A stretch of DNA of 6,040 nucleotides from Bacteroidota bacterium (GTDB lineage Bacteria; Bacteroidota; Ignavibacteria; Ignavibacteriales; Melioribacteraceae), in NCBI GenBank assembly GCA_023381535.1, contig JAMCSN010000245.1, forward strand, positions 1 to 6,040, written 5' to 3'. A program made the position numbers and the translations under genes. Numbering within the stretch: the first letter of the stretch is position 1; every line of letters begins with the position of its first letter. Positions 1-6,040 of this stretch are shown piece after piece. The notes under the pieces were generated by a model that saw nothing but the letters and a program-made list of their open reading frames with translations, was not told where the DNA came from and searched no databases.

Positions 1-44
1 TCGACGAACATATCGTTGATCTTCTTTTCAAATTTATGCTGCAT
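1..44 (-). CDS. Start of the next operon gene, probably fabG (partial, 14 codons)
   Basis: Only the first 14 codons lie in the window, reading MQHKFEKKINDMFV on the minus strand, so no domain is visible. The ATG shares its A with the TGA stop of fabD, which suggests translational coupling. A GAAAGG Shine-Dalgarno-like sequence lies 8 bases upstream (53-58), which supports a real start here. An in-frame second ATG (codon 12) is possible, but it has no comparable ribosome binding site. By conserved gene order after fabH-fabD, 3-oxoacyl-ACP reductase (fabG) is the most likely identity, and acpP is the main alternative. This is inference from context only. Confidence 0.45.
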   Translation of the reverse strand, partial: MQHKFEKKINDMFV

Positions 45-850
45 CAGAGAAACCTTTCAACATCGGAAAATTTGTCGATACCAAACACTTTTACATTTGG
101 ATTAATTCTTTTCACCAGACCTTGCAGAACTTTACCCGGGCCAATTTCATAAAACTCATCGGCACCGTCGGCAATCATATTCACAATTGTCTCTTCCCAT
201 CTAACGGGATGATTCAACTGCTGATATAATAGATTTTTTATTTCTTCTTTTCCTTTTACCGGTTTAGCAGTAACATTTGCATACACCGGAATTTTTGCAT
301 CGTAAAAGGGAGTTGCATCCAATTTTATTTTCAAACTTTCTTTTGCACTTTGCATTAACGGTGAATGAAACGCTCCGCTGACAACCAATTCTTTAACCAG
401 CTTAGCGCCTTTGGCTTTTGCGATTTCCATCGCCGCATTAACGCCATCAACCGAGCCCGAAATAACAATTTGTCCCGGCGAATTAAAATTTGCGCACTGA
501 ACTTTACCGCGGTGATGAACAAGCTTCACCGCATCATAAAACTGAATTGATCGAGCCGCTACAAGTGCAGAGTATTCGCCCAATGAGTGCCCGGCTACCA
601 TATCAGGTTCTAAAGTTCTGATAATACTTCCAAGAACCACGCTATGAACAAAAATTGCCGGCTGCGTTACGTCGGTTTGTTTCAGAGAATCTTCAGGACC
701 GTTAAACATCAAATGTGAAAGAGCAATGCCTGTCGCTTCCTCGGCAGTGCGAATCATCTCCTTTGCCTCCACGGAATTCTCGTAAAGGTCTTTAGCCATT
801 CCTACATATTGAGAACCTTGGCCTGGAAATATGAACGCACGTTTTCCCAC
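44..850 (-). CDS. fabD: Malonyl-CoA:ACP transacylase FabD, with an internal in-frame deletion
   Basis: FabD moves malonyl from CoA to acyl carrier protein, supplying the extender unit for fatty acid synthesis in the cytoplasm. Seen in the 268-aa protein: the N-terminal FPGQGSQ loop (residues 8-14), the nucleophile elbow GHSLGE with Ser89, Arg114 in HHRGK, NFNSPGQ (121-127), catalytic His162 in AFHSPLM, and GPGKVL near the C-terminus. I chose the GTG at 848-850. It overlaps the fabH TAG by one base, has GGAG nine bases upstream (860-863), and begins right at the conserved GKRAFIFPGQG. An upstream in-frame ATG at 886 would add 12 unconserved residues and lie inside fabH. Oddity: against E. coli FabD (309 aa), about 36 residues are missing between RGK and NFNSPGQ. 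The expected His position (201 minus 36 minus 3) matches exactly, so the rest is collinear. The family assignment is secure; activity is uncertain. Confidence 0.93.
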   Translation of the reverse strand: MGKRAFIFPGQGSQYVGMAKDLYENSVEAKEMIRTAEEATGIALSHLMFNGPEDSLKQTDVTQPAIFVHSVVLGSIIRTLEPDMVAGHSLGEYSALVAARSIQFYDAVKLVHHRGKVQCANFNSPGQIVISGSVDGVNAAMEIAKAKGAKLVKELVVSGAFHSPLMQSAKESLKIKLDATPFYDAKIPVYANVTAKPVKGKEEIKNLLYQQLNHPVRWEETIVNMIADGADEFYEIGPGKVLQGLVKRINPNVKVFGIDKFSDVERFL

Positions 851-1860
851 TAATCCATACTCCAGGTCAAATACAAAGAACCCCATGTGTAACCGGCGCC
901 GAATGCTGCGAGAATTAGATTATCACCTTTCTTCACTTTTCCCGCGCGATAATATTCTGTTAAACACAACGGAATAGTAGCGGCAGTTGTATTGCCGTAT
1001 TTATCTATATTGACCATTACTTTCTCTTTCGAAATTCCCATGCGTTGAGCGGTAGCATCAATTATTCTTAGGTTCGCCTGATGAGGCACCAAATACGAAA
1101 CGTCTTCACCTTTCAAATTATTTTTCTGCATAATCTCGTATGAAATATCAGCCATTCCTTTAACTGCAACTTTGAAAACAGCTTTACCATCTTGATAGAT
1201 GTAATGCATCTTCTTGTCAACGGTTTCGTGGGAAGGAGGATTCAAACTTCCGCCTCCTTTCATATTCAGACTGTCTTTGCCCGCTCCATCAATATATAAT
1301 AGTGAATCCTTAATGCCGTATCTAACATCCTCGGTAGGTTCAAGCAGAACGGCAGATGCTGCATCACCGAAAAGAATACAATTGTTTCTATCGGTATAAT
1401 CTGTAATCGCCGTCATCTTATCGGAACCAACGACAATTACTTTTTTATACTTACCGGTTTCAACTAGACTTGCGCCAGTTTGAAGTGCGAACAAGAATCC
1501 CGAACATGCAGCAGAGAGATCGAAGCCCCAAGCTTTTGTTGCGCCGATTTTTTCTTGAACCAAACATGCCGTAGCCGGGAAAAACATATCCGGTGTAACT
1601 GTTGCAACGATGATTACATCAATATCTTTAGGATCGACTTTGGTGGTTGCGAGTAAGTCCTCAATTGCTTTAACCGCCATATCGCTCGTTGCACCGTTTT
1701 CCATCATTCTTCTTTCACGGATTCCGGTTCGCGAAACAATCCATTCGTCGTTTGTATCAACGATACTTTCGAAATATTTGTTATCTAAAATTTTCTCCGG
1801 AGCGTACATTCCAACGCCGGTAATGGCTGCATTTATTTTTGATTTACTTTGTGACTGCAT
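850..1860 (-). CDS. fabH: 3-oxoacyl-ACP synthase III FabH (KAS III)
   Basis: FabH condenses an acyl-CoA primer, usually acetyl-CoA or a branched-chain acyl-CoA, with malonyl-ACP to start type II fatty acid synthesis. The 336-aa protein has the usual length and a complete thiolase-fold catalytic triad: Cys119 in DLSAACSGF, His260 in VPHQANLRI, and Asn290 in YGNTTAATIPL. Other family signatures are the N-terminal TNDEWIVSRTGIRERR (36-51) and the C-terminal AFGAGYTWGSLYL. The ATG at 1860 lies 17 bases inside the 3' end of plsX. The ribosome binding site is weak (a GAGGAA about 13 bases upstream), so translation may depend on coupling to plsX. Homology begins near residue 9, which agrees with this start. 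The stop codon overlaps the fabD GTG by one base. Primer specificity cannot be read reliably from the sequence. Confidence 0.97.
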   Translation of the reverse strand: MQSQSKSKINAAITGVGMYAPEKILDNKYFESIVDTNDEWIVSRTGIRERRMMENGATSDMAVKAIEDLLATTKVDPKDIDVIIVATVTPDMFFPATACLVQEKIGATKAWGFDLSAACSGFLFALQTGASLVETGKYKKVIVVGSDKMTAITDYTDRNNCILFGDAASAVLLEPTEDVRYGIKDSLLYIDGAGKDSLNMKGGGSLNPPSHETVDKKMHYIYQDGKAVFKVAVKGMADISYEIMQKNNLKGEDVSYLVPHQANLRIIDATAQRMGISKEKVMVNIDKYGNTTAATIPLCLTEYYRAGKVKKGDNLILAAFGAGYTWGSLYLTWSMD

Positions 1861-2875
1861 AGGATTTTAGTGCTTCCTCAAATTTCGTGATTAGATTTTT
1901 ATCGTACATTTCTTTTGCGCGTAGAATCATATTCTTAATTGCCAGCGGCGAACTTGAACCGTGACCGATTATGCTGATTCCGTTAATACCAAGCAGCGGA
2001 ACACCGCCGTGTGTTTCGTAATCCATGTCTGAAAGTGTGGCTTTCAAAACCGACTTAACAACAAGTGCTTTCAGCTTGTTCAAGATTCCTTCGTTAGCAT
2101 AATTTCTAACTCTGGTTTTAAGCAGAGTTAAAACACTTTCGCCAAACTTTAAAATTATGTTTCCGAGAAATCCGTCGCAGACAACAACGTCAACAGTTCC
2201 TTTAAGAATATCTCTGCCTTCAACGTTGCCGTGAAAATTCAGTTTCGATTCTTTGAAAAGTTTTTGTGTTGCGAACGTGAGTTCGTTCCCTTTGGATTCT
2301 TCCTCACCAACGTTTAGAATTCCAACGGAAGGATTTTCGACACCATACATTTCCTTCGCGAATATCGATCCCATTACAGCGTACTCGAAAAGATGCTGCG
2401 GCTTGCTGTCAACACTGGCGCCTGCATCGAACACGTGACACATTTTCTTTTCTGTTGTTGGGAACGAAGCTCCAATGGTTGGTCTGCCCACGCCGGGTAT
2501 TCTTCCCATAATCAAAGTTGAAGCTGCCATCATTGCGCCGGTATTACCCGCACTGACAAACGCGTGCGCTTTCTTTTCCTTGACCAGCTTAGCGCCAACG
2601 ACAAGCGAAGAATCCGGTTTGGATTTTATCGCTACAGTCGGTGTGTCGGACATTCCAATAATTTGTGTTGTATGATGAATAGTTCGTTCATCAATCTTTA
2701 CATTTTCTTTACGCGCAGTTTCTAAAATTCGTTCTTTATCTCCGACAAGAATTAAATCAAAACTGTTGTCATCTTGCATTGCAGCAACGGCTGCAAGAAT
2801 CTCGTGCTTAGGGGCGTAGTCTCCCCCCATAGCATCGAGTGCAATTGTACATTTTTCCAATTTTAATTCTGTCAT
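1844..2875 (-). CDS. plsX: Phosphate acyltransferase PlsX
   Basis: PlsX converts acyl-ACP and phosphate to acyl-phosphate, which the membrane enzyme PlsY then uses to acylate glycerol-3-phosphate. It is a peripheral cytoplasmic enzyme linking fatty acid and phospholipid synthesis. The 343-aa protein is of normal family length. It shows the hallmark IALDAMGGDYAPK at residues 11-23, then MSDTPTVAIKSKPDSS, HAFVSAGNTGAMMA, VGRPTIGASFPT, FDAGASVDSKP, VVVCDGFLGNIILK, and the C-terminal HGGVPLLGINGISIIGHGSS. The ATG at 2875 lies 13 bases after the rpmF stop. No strong Shine-Dalgarno sequence is visible before it, and the roughly 9 residues before IALDAMGG are longer than in many homologues, so the exact start is slightly uncertain. 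The 3' end overlaps fabH. Confidence 0.97.
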   Translation of the reverse strand: MTELKLEKCTIALDAMGGDYAPKHEILAAVAAMQDDNSFDLILVGDKERILETARKENVKIDERTIHHTTQIIGMSDTPTVAIKSKPDSSLVVGAKLVKEKKAHAFVSAGNTGAMMAASTLIMGRIPGVGRPTIGASFPTTEKKMCHVFDAGASVDSKPQHLFEYAVMGSIFAKEMYGVENPSVGILNVGEEESKGNELTFATQKLFKESKLNFHGNVEGRDILKGTVDVVVCDGFLGNIILKFGESVLTLLKTRVRNYANEGILNKLKALVVKSVLKATLSDMDYETHGGVPLLGINGISIIGHGSSSPLAIKNMILRAKEMYDKNLITKFEEALKSYAVTK

Positions 2876-2888
2876 CTAAGAGATATTC

Positions 2889-3068
2889 TTATGATTCTGG
2901 GACGAACATTGATCTGCCGGCATAATATCCGCAGTTTGGACAAGCTCTATGGCTGAGTTTTATTTCGCCACAGTTTGAACAGCGGCTTAAGGAAGGAACA
3001 GTCGCTTTGTAATGTGTTCTTCGCTTATCCCGTCTGCTCTTAGACATTCTACGTTTCGGATTTGGCAT
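2889..3068 (-). CDS. rpmF: 50S ribosomal protein L32 (zinc-binding form)
   Basis: This 59-aa protein was found by translating the gap between plsX and the DUF177 gene. It begins [20 protein letters not shown], the conserved basic N-terminus of bacterial L32. It carries the zinc ribbon cysteines Cys30, Cys33, Cys43 and Cys46 (CSNC and CPNC), so it is the zinc-binding (C+) type. L32 is a structural protein of the large ribosomal subunit. The ATG has a well-placed AGGA seven bases upstream. The gene follows the DUF177 stop by 17 bases and precedes plsX by 13, the standard position of rpmF at the head of the plsX-fab operon. This couples ribosome protein and lipid synthesis transcripts in many bacteria. 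Confidence 0.97.
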   Translation of the reverse strand: MPNPKRRMSKSRRDKRRTHYKATVPSLSRCSNCGEIKLSHRACPNCGYYAGRSMFVPES

Positions 3069-3085
3069 TTTGGTTTCCTATTTAA

Positions 3086-3589
3086 TTAGTTATTGAGTTT
3101 ATCTTTCAATTTTTTAAGTGGTTCCCAAACGTCTTGCATTTTTTCATTCTTGCAAGAACATTTTTTCAGATTCAAGTTCGTTCCGCATTTTGGGCACAAT
3201 CCTTTGCAATCGTCGCGGCATAACGTCTTCATCGGTATCGAAAGTTCGGCGTATTCAAATATTTCGCTGGTAATGTCGATCTTATCTTGGACCGGAGACA
3301 AAAACTTGAAATTAAAATCGTCAACTTTTTGCGATTCTTTGCTGAAAAGGTAACTTATCTGAAAATGATTTGTTAGATCAGAGTTAAATTCTTGAGTACA
3401 TCTGTCACAAATCAATTTTGTATGAAGTAATAAATCACAATCCAACACAATCTGGTGGGGTGATTTATCCATCTTACAGCTAATCTCAACATTCCCAAAG
3501 AACGGTTCTTCCAATTTCAAATTTTTGACAGTCTCGGTCTGCGTAAACTGATGGATACCGTCCGAAAAATTAGTATATTTTATAATCAT
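3086..3589 (-). CDS. DUF177/YceD family protein, cysteine-rich C-terminus
   Basis: This 167-aa protein belongs to the YceD/DUF177 family, whose genes sit directly before rpmF in very many bacteria. In E. coli the YceD protein is linked to 23S rRNA accumulation, but the biochemical role is not settled. Seen here: a CDRC pair at residues 61-64 in the mid region and a C-terminal cluster CRDDCKGLCPKCGTNLN followed by CSC (Cys124, 128, 132, 135, 144, 146). This is the typical pattern of the cysteine-containing branch of the family and probably binds metal. No signal peptide or membrane segment is apparent, so it is presumably cytoplasmic. It is the first gene of the leftward operon, about 20 bases downstream of a predicted transcription start. 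The ribosome binding site before the ATG is weak. The next in-frame ATG is codon 40, inside the domain, which supports the chosen start. Confidence 0.88.
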   Translation of the reverse strand: MIIKYTNFSDGIHQFTQTETVKNLKLEEPFFGNVEISCKMDKSPHQIVLDCDLLLHTKLICDRCTQEFNSDLTNHFQISYLFSKESQKVDDFNFKFLSPVQDKIDITSEIFEYAELSIPMKTLCRDDCKGLCPKCGTNLNLKKCSCKNEKMQDVWEPLKKLKDKLNN

Positions 3590-3617
3590 ATGAAGAACAA
3601 TGAAAAAATTGGGTCAA

Positions 3618-3646
3618 AATATACACCCGCCGTCATTTATAATCAA
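3618..3646 (-). promoter_or_regulatory. Predicted sigma-70-like promoter of the DUF177-rpmF-plsX-fab operon
   Basis: On the minus strand TTGATT (3641-3646) and TATATT (3618-3623) are separated by exactly 17 bases. This matches the TTGACA-N17-TATAAT pattern with two mismatches in total (one per hexamer). Transcription would start near 3611, giving a leader of roughly 20 bases before the DUF177 ATG. This is the only good candidate in the gap. The real consensus of this organism's housekeeping sigma factor is not known, so this remains a prediction. Confidence 0.55.
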
Positions 3647-3660
3647 GAATTCCGTCATTT
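3630..3660. repeat. Pair of 9-base direct repeats in the divergent promoter region (possible operator)
   Basis: CCGTCATTT occurs at 3630-3638 and again at 3652-3660, a start-to-start distance of 22 bases, close to two turns of the DNA helix. The first copy lies in the spacer of the predicted leftward promoter and the second just upstream of its -35 box. Both flank the TATAAT on the plus strand. The same-face spacing would suit binding of a regulator to both copies. No known regulator site is recognised, and chance recurrence of a 9-mer is possible. Confidence 0.4.
3638..3643 (+). promoter_or_regulatory. Possible -10 box (TATAAT) for the prsW-like/nadD/meaB transcript
   Basis: A perfect TATAAT on the plus strand would place the transcription start near 3650, about 36 bases before the protease ATG. 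No convincing -35 box lies 16-18 bases upstream; the sequence there is CAAAAT-like. The box overlaps the -35 region of the predicted leftward promoter by three bases, so the two promoters, if both are real, could not be occupied together. Support is weak because an AT-rich gap often contains such a hexamer. Confidence 0.3.
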
Positions 3661-3685
3661 TGAGTAAAAGTAGAAGAGTTTGACT

Positions 3686-4639
3686 ATGCCGGTCTATGCT
3701 TCCATGCTCGCTGCAATTTTACCTATGATTTTTTACTTAATAATAATTTGGCGAATGGATAAGTACGACCGCGAACCGTTCACTGCTGTAATGATACATT
3801 TCTTTTGGGGATCTTTTGGCGCCGTCATTCTTGCTTTGATCGGTACGAGCATCTTGAACACCGCTTCTTCCCCGCTGACAAACTCAAATCAAAATTCTTT
3901 TCTTCAGATTATTTTGTTCGCCCCGCTCAGTGAAGAATTTGCGAAAGGAGTCTTTCTTATTTACACAGTGAACAAAAAAGATTTCGATAACATTACCGAT
4001 GGATTGGTTTACGGTTGCGCAATCGGTCTCGGATTCGGCATGACCGAGAACTTTATTTATTTCATCACTTACGGAAATTCTCTTACCTCATGGTTCTACA
4101 TCGTGATTATCCGTTCTCTCTTTTCAGCGGTTATGCACGCGATTGCAACCGGCACATTCGGGGCGTTTTTAGGTTTGGCAAAATTCTCTTCGTCTTGGGT
4201 AAAAATTGTTTTGCCTTTAGCGGGACTCATTACAGCTATGTTCATTCACTTCATGTGGAATTATTCAGTTAGTTTTGAGAGTACTTATCTTTTAGGAATG
4301 ATATTTATTTTTTTGTGCATCCAATTTTTCTTTTTTGTGTTTAAATTGTCAATTGAAAATGAGAAAAAAATTATTCAAAGAGAATTGTCGGAAGAAATCG
4401 AACTCGGATTTATACCTGACGCTCATTTGAATATTTTATCCGGATTAAAACGATTTAAGAGCGGATGGATTGACGAAAGTATTAGAAAGCAATACACGAA
4501 AGCAGCCGTCAGACTGGCATTCAGCAAAAACCAGTTGAAGAAAGCGAAGGATTACAGAAAGACTTATTACGAATCGGAAATAGAGAAGAATCGCGTGTTA
4601 ATTCGCGGAATACTATCAATTAATTTGAAGACTGAGTAA
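3686..4639 (+). CDS. PrsW-family intramembrane protease with a C-terminal cytosolic extension
   Basis: PrsW proteases are multi-pass membrane enzymes; the B. subtilis member cleaves the anti-sigma factor RsiW. This 317-aa protein shows the family motifs: WRMDKYDREP after the first membrane segment (22-31), SEEFAKG with Glu83, Glu84 and Lys87, GMTEN with Glu121, His151 in SAVMHA, and His188 in FIHFMWN. About seven hydrophobic segments are visible (roughly 4-22, 34-57, 72-95, 106-128, 136-165, 171-193, 201-221). A charged, probably helical tail of about 95 residues follows, making the protein longer than the roughly 220-aa B. subtilis enzyme. I prefer the ATG at 3686, which has a purine-rich GAAGAG seven bases upstream. 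A TTG at 3680 in the same frame lies too close to that site. No anti-sigma factor gene is nearby, so the substrate is unknown. nadD starts on the next base after its stop. Confidence 0.88.
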   Translation: MPVYASMLAAILPMIFYLIIIWRMDKYDREPFTAVMIHFFWGSFGAVILALIGTSILNTASSPLTNSNQNSFLQIILFAPLSEEFAKGVFLIYTVNKKDFDNITDGLVYGCAIGLGFGMTENFIYFITYGNSLTSWFYIVIIRSLFSAVMHAIATGTFGAFLGLAKFSSSWVKIVLPLAGLITAMFIHFMWNYSVSFESTYLLGMIFIFLCIQFFFFVFKLSIENEKKIIQRELSEEIELGFIPDAHLNILSGLKRFKSGWIDESIRKQYTKAAVRLAFSKNQLKKAKDYRKTYYESEIEKNRVLIRGILSINLKTE

Positions 4640-5215
4640 ATGAAAGCAGTCGGCATTTTCGGCGGGTCATTCGATCCAATACATTTAGGGCATCTTATCA
4701 CAACAAGATTGGTTTATGAAAAACGAAATCTTGACAAAGTAATTTTTGTTCCAAATAATATTTCTCCGCTCAAAACTGATCTCACACCGACTTCATCGCT
4801 CCACAGAATGAATATGCTGAAACTCGCAGTCGAGTCGTTTCCCTATTTTGAAGTTTCCGATTATGAAATTAATAAAAGCGGCGTTTCATACACTTACGAC
4901 ACACTTCTGGAATTGAAAAAATCTTATCCGAAGTTAGAGCTAATCATCGGTTATGATAATTTGTTGGTGTTCGATAAATGGCACTTGCCGGAAAAAATTT
5001 TAGAACTGGTTACTCTCGTTGTGATGAAAAGAAGCACCGACATTGAAGCCGAAACCAAGGGCAAATTTTTCGACACAGCGACTATCATCAATACCCCGAC
5101 AATTGAAATCTCTGCGACTGAAATACGCAAACGCGTTAAAGAAGGGCTCTCGATAGAATACCTTGTTCCCAAAAGTGTAAAAGAATATATTTCTCAAAAC
5201 GGTTTATATAAATAG
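4640..5215 (+). CDS. nadD: Nicotinate-nucleotide adenylyltransferase NadD
   Basis: NadD joins nicotinate mononucleotide and ATP to form deamido-NAD, the step before NAD synthetase in the cytoplasmic NAD pathway. The 191-aa protein has normal length and the nucleotidyltransferase motif GGSFDPIHLGH (residues 8-18) with HxGH at 15-18. The mid-protein IIGYDNLLVFDKWH (102-115) corresponds to the usual IGADSL...W region. The C-terminal ISATEIRKRV (157-166) corresponds to ISSTxIR, which contacts ATP. Two places depart from the textbook consensus: Tyr105 and Asn107 in IGYDNL, and SPLK (42-45) in place of the usual PPHK. The ATG directly abuts the stop codon of the protease gene (TAAATG), with GAAG about nine bases upstream inside that gene, so coupled translation is likely. 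Confidence 0.96.
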   Translation: MKAVGIFGGSFDPIHLGHLITTRLVYEKRNLDKVIFVPNNISPLKTDLTPTSSLHRMNMLKLAVESFPYFEVSDYEINKSGVSYTYDTLLELKKSYPKLELIIGYDNLLVFDKWHLPEKILELVTLVVMKRSTDIEAETKGKFFDTATIINTPTIEISATEIRKRVKEGLSIEYLVPKSVKEYISQNGLYK

Positions 5216-5222
5216 TTGAAGA

Positions 5223-6040
5223 ATGATTCCAGATAAAATAATTGAAAGAATTTTCAGTAAGGACAAGCGAGCGGTTTCGCGAGCGATTAGTTTGATAGAA
5301 ACCGGCAATTCTTATTCGACAGAATTGCTGAAAGAGTTGCATAAAAGAATTGGCCGCGCTTACAGAATCGGAATTACCGGACCGCCCGGCGCCGGTAAAT
5401 CGACATTGACAAATCAACTCACAAAATTTTACAGAAAGCAAAACAAAACTGTCGGCATTATTGCCGTAGATCCTACCAGTCCGTTTACAGGCGGCGCTCT
5501 GCTTGGTGATCGCGTTCGAATGAGTGACATAGGCAGCGACGAAGGTGTTTTTATCCGAAGCATGGCAACGCGTGGAAGTCTCGGCGGACTCAGCAAAAAA
5601 ACAATCGACGCAGCCGATATAATTGACGCAGCCGGTTACGATTACATAATTTTCGAAACAGTCGGCGTAGGACAATCCGAACTTGATGTTGCAAAAGCTG
5701 CAGACACAACAATCGTTGTTCTCGTTCCGGAAAGTGGAGATTCTATTCAAGCGATGAAAGCCGGACTGATGGAGATTGCAGATTTCTTCGTTCTCAACAA
5801 AAGCGATAGACCGGGATCCGACAGCGCTCTTTCCGCTCTCAAAACAATTTTGATGTTCCGAGAGCATACAGAAAAAAGCTGGCTGCCCAATATTTTGAAA
5901 GCCGTCGCATCAGAAAATACCGGTACGCGCGAGATCGCTGAAGAAATTGCAAAACATAAAAATTATTTGGAAGCGAACGGATTTCTGAAAACCAAGCGTG
6001 AAGAACATTACAAGGTTCGAATAAAAGAAATTGTTGAGCA
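5223..6040 (+). CDS. meaB: MeaB/ArgK-type GTPase, methylmalonyl-CoA mutase chaperone (3' end cut by window)
   Basis: I translated this frame directly; it is open for 272 codons to the window edge, so the C-terminus (family length about 310-330 aa) is missing. Seen: P-loop GPPGAGKST (53-61), DPTSPFTGGALLGDRVRM (83-100), the MeaB/ArgK hallmark ETVGVGQSE (145-153), SIQAMKAGLMEIADFFVLNKSD (174-195) with the guanine-specificity NKSD at 192-195. These are diagnostic of the G3E GTPase that protects and reloads B12-dependent methylmalonyl-CoA mutase (MMAA in humans). The older name ArgK, an arginine transport kinase, is considered a misassignment. The ATG lies seven bases after the nadD stop, and no strong Shine-Dalgarno sequence is seen. 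No mutase gene lies in the window. A related acyl-CoA mutase could also be the partner. Confidence 0.95.
   Translation, partial: MIPDKIIERIFSKDKRAVSRAISLIETGNSYSTELLKELHKRIGRAYRIGITGPPGAGKSTLTNQLTKFYRKQNKTVGIIAVDPTSPFTGGALLGDRVRMSDIGSDEGVFIRSMATRGSLGGLSKKTIDAADIIDAAGYDYIIFETVGVGQSELDVAKAADTTIVVLVPESGDSIQAMKAGLMEIADFFVLNKSDRPGSDSALSALKTILMFREHTEKSWLPNILKAVASENTGTREIAEEIAKHKNYLEANGFLKTKREEHYKVRIKEIVE

Noticed and set aside
884..886. ATG at 886 as the start of fabD
   Set aside because: It would add 12 residues coded within the fabH C-terminus, with no FabD homology. The GTG at 850 has a proper ribosome binding site and begins at the conserved segment.
365..2675. Several 60-90-codon plus-strand open frames opposite fabD, fabH and plsX
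   Set aside because: All lie antisense to well-conserved genes, have no ribosome binding sites of note and no recognisable motifs.
2876..3085. Apparent gap between plsX and the DUF177 gene, considered for a leader RNA or riboswitch
   Set aside because: It is filled by rpmF (2889-3068), leaving only 13 and 17 bases of spacer.
3611..3628. GGGT...ACCC inverted repeat in the divergent gap, considered as a terminator or operator
   Set aside because: Only four base pairs with a ten-base loop and no following T-run; too weak to report as a feature.
3680..3682. TTG at 3680 as the start of the PrsW-like protease
   Set aside because: The purine-rich ribosome binding site sits only about one base before it, whereas the ATG at 3686 has correct spacing and is the commoner start codon.
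5136..5867. A 243-codon open frame on the minus strand antisense to nadD's end and meaB
   Set aside because: The plus strand here encodes unmistakable MeaB and NadD motifs. The antisense translation is low-complexity in Cys, Ser and Asn, has no recognisable domain, and is explained as a stop-poor shadow frame.

Overview
The window is chromosomal housekeeping DNA, AT-leaning and densely coding, from a bacterium that I place in the Ignavibacteria/Chlorobi side of the Bacteroidota-Chlorobi group. This placement is an inference from the style of the proteins and from fabD following fabH. It was not tested by a search. There is no sign of mobile elements, CRISPR, tRNA, rRNA or phage genes.

Two gene sets diverge from a 96-base intergenic region at about 3590-3685. 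Leftwards (minus strand) runs the classic ribosome/fatty-acid operon: a DUF177/YceD protein with cysteine clusters, rpmF (ribosomal protein L32, 59 aa), plsX, fabH, fabD, and the first 14 codons of one more gene that is probably fabG by position. The same order (yceD-rpmF-plsX-fabH-fabD-fabG) is known from E. coli and many other bacteria. PlsX makes acyl-phosphate for phospholipid synthesis, FabD makes malonyl-ACP, and FabH starts each fatty acid chain. The genes are very tightly packed: plsX/fabH overlap by 17 bases, and fabH/fabD and fabD/next gene overlap by one base each.

Rightwards (plus strand) runs a PrsW-family intramembrane protease gene, then nadD (NAD biosynthesis) starting on the base after its stop codon, then meaB (G3E-type GTPase, the chaperone of methylmalonyl-CoA mutase). 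meaB is cut by the window end. These three probably form one transcript, though their functions are not obviously linked.

The most unusual observation is in fabD. Relative to E. coli FabD from memory, the protein lacks about 36 consecutive residues just after the active-site arginine, in frame, while catalytic Ser, Arg and His remain. This removes the first strand and helix of the small ferredoxin-like subdomain. The second point of interest is the divergent promoter region, where a good sigma-70-like promoter for the fab operon overlaps a TATAAT on the opposite strand and a 9-base direct repeat with a 22-base period. I found no evidence of a previously undescribed multi-gene system.
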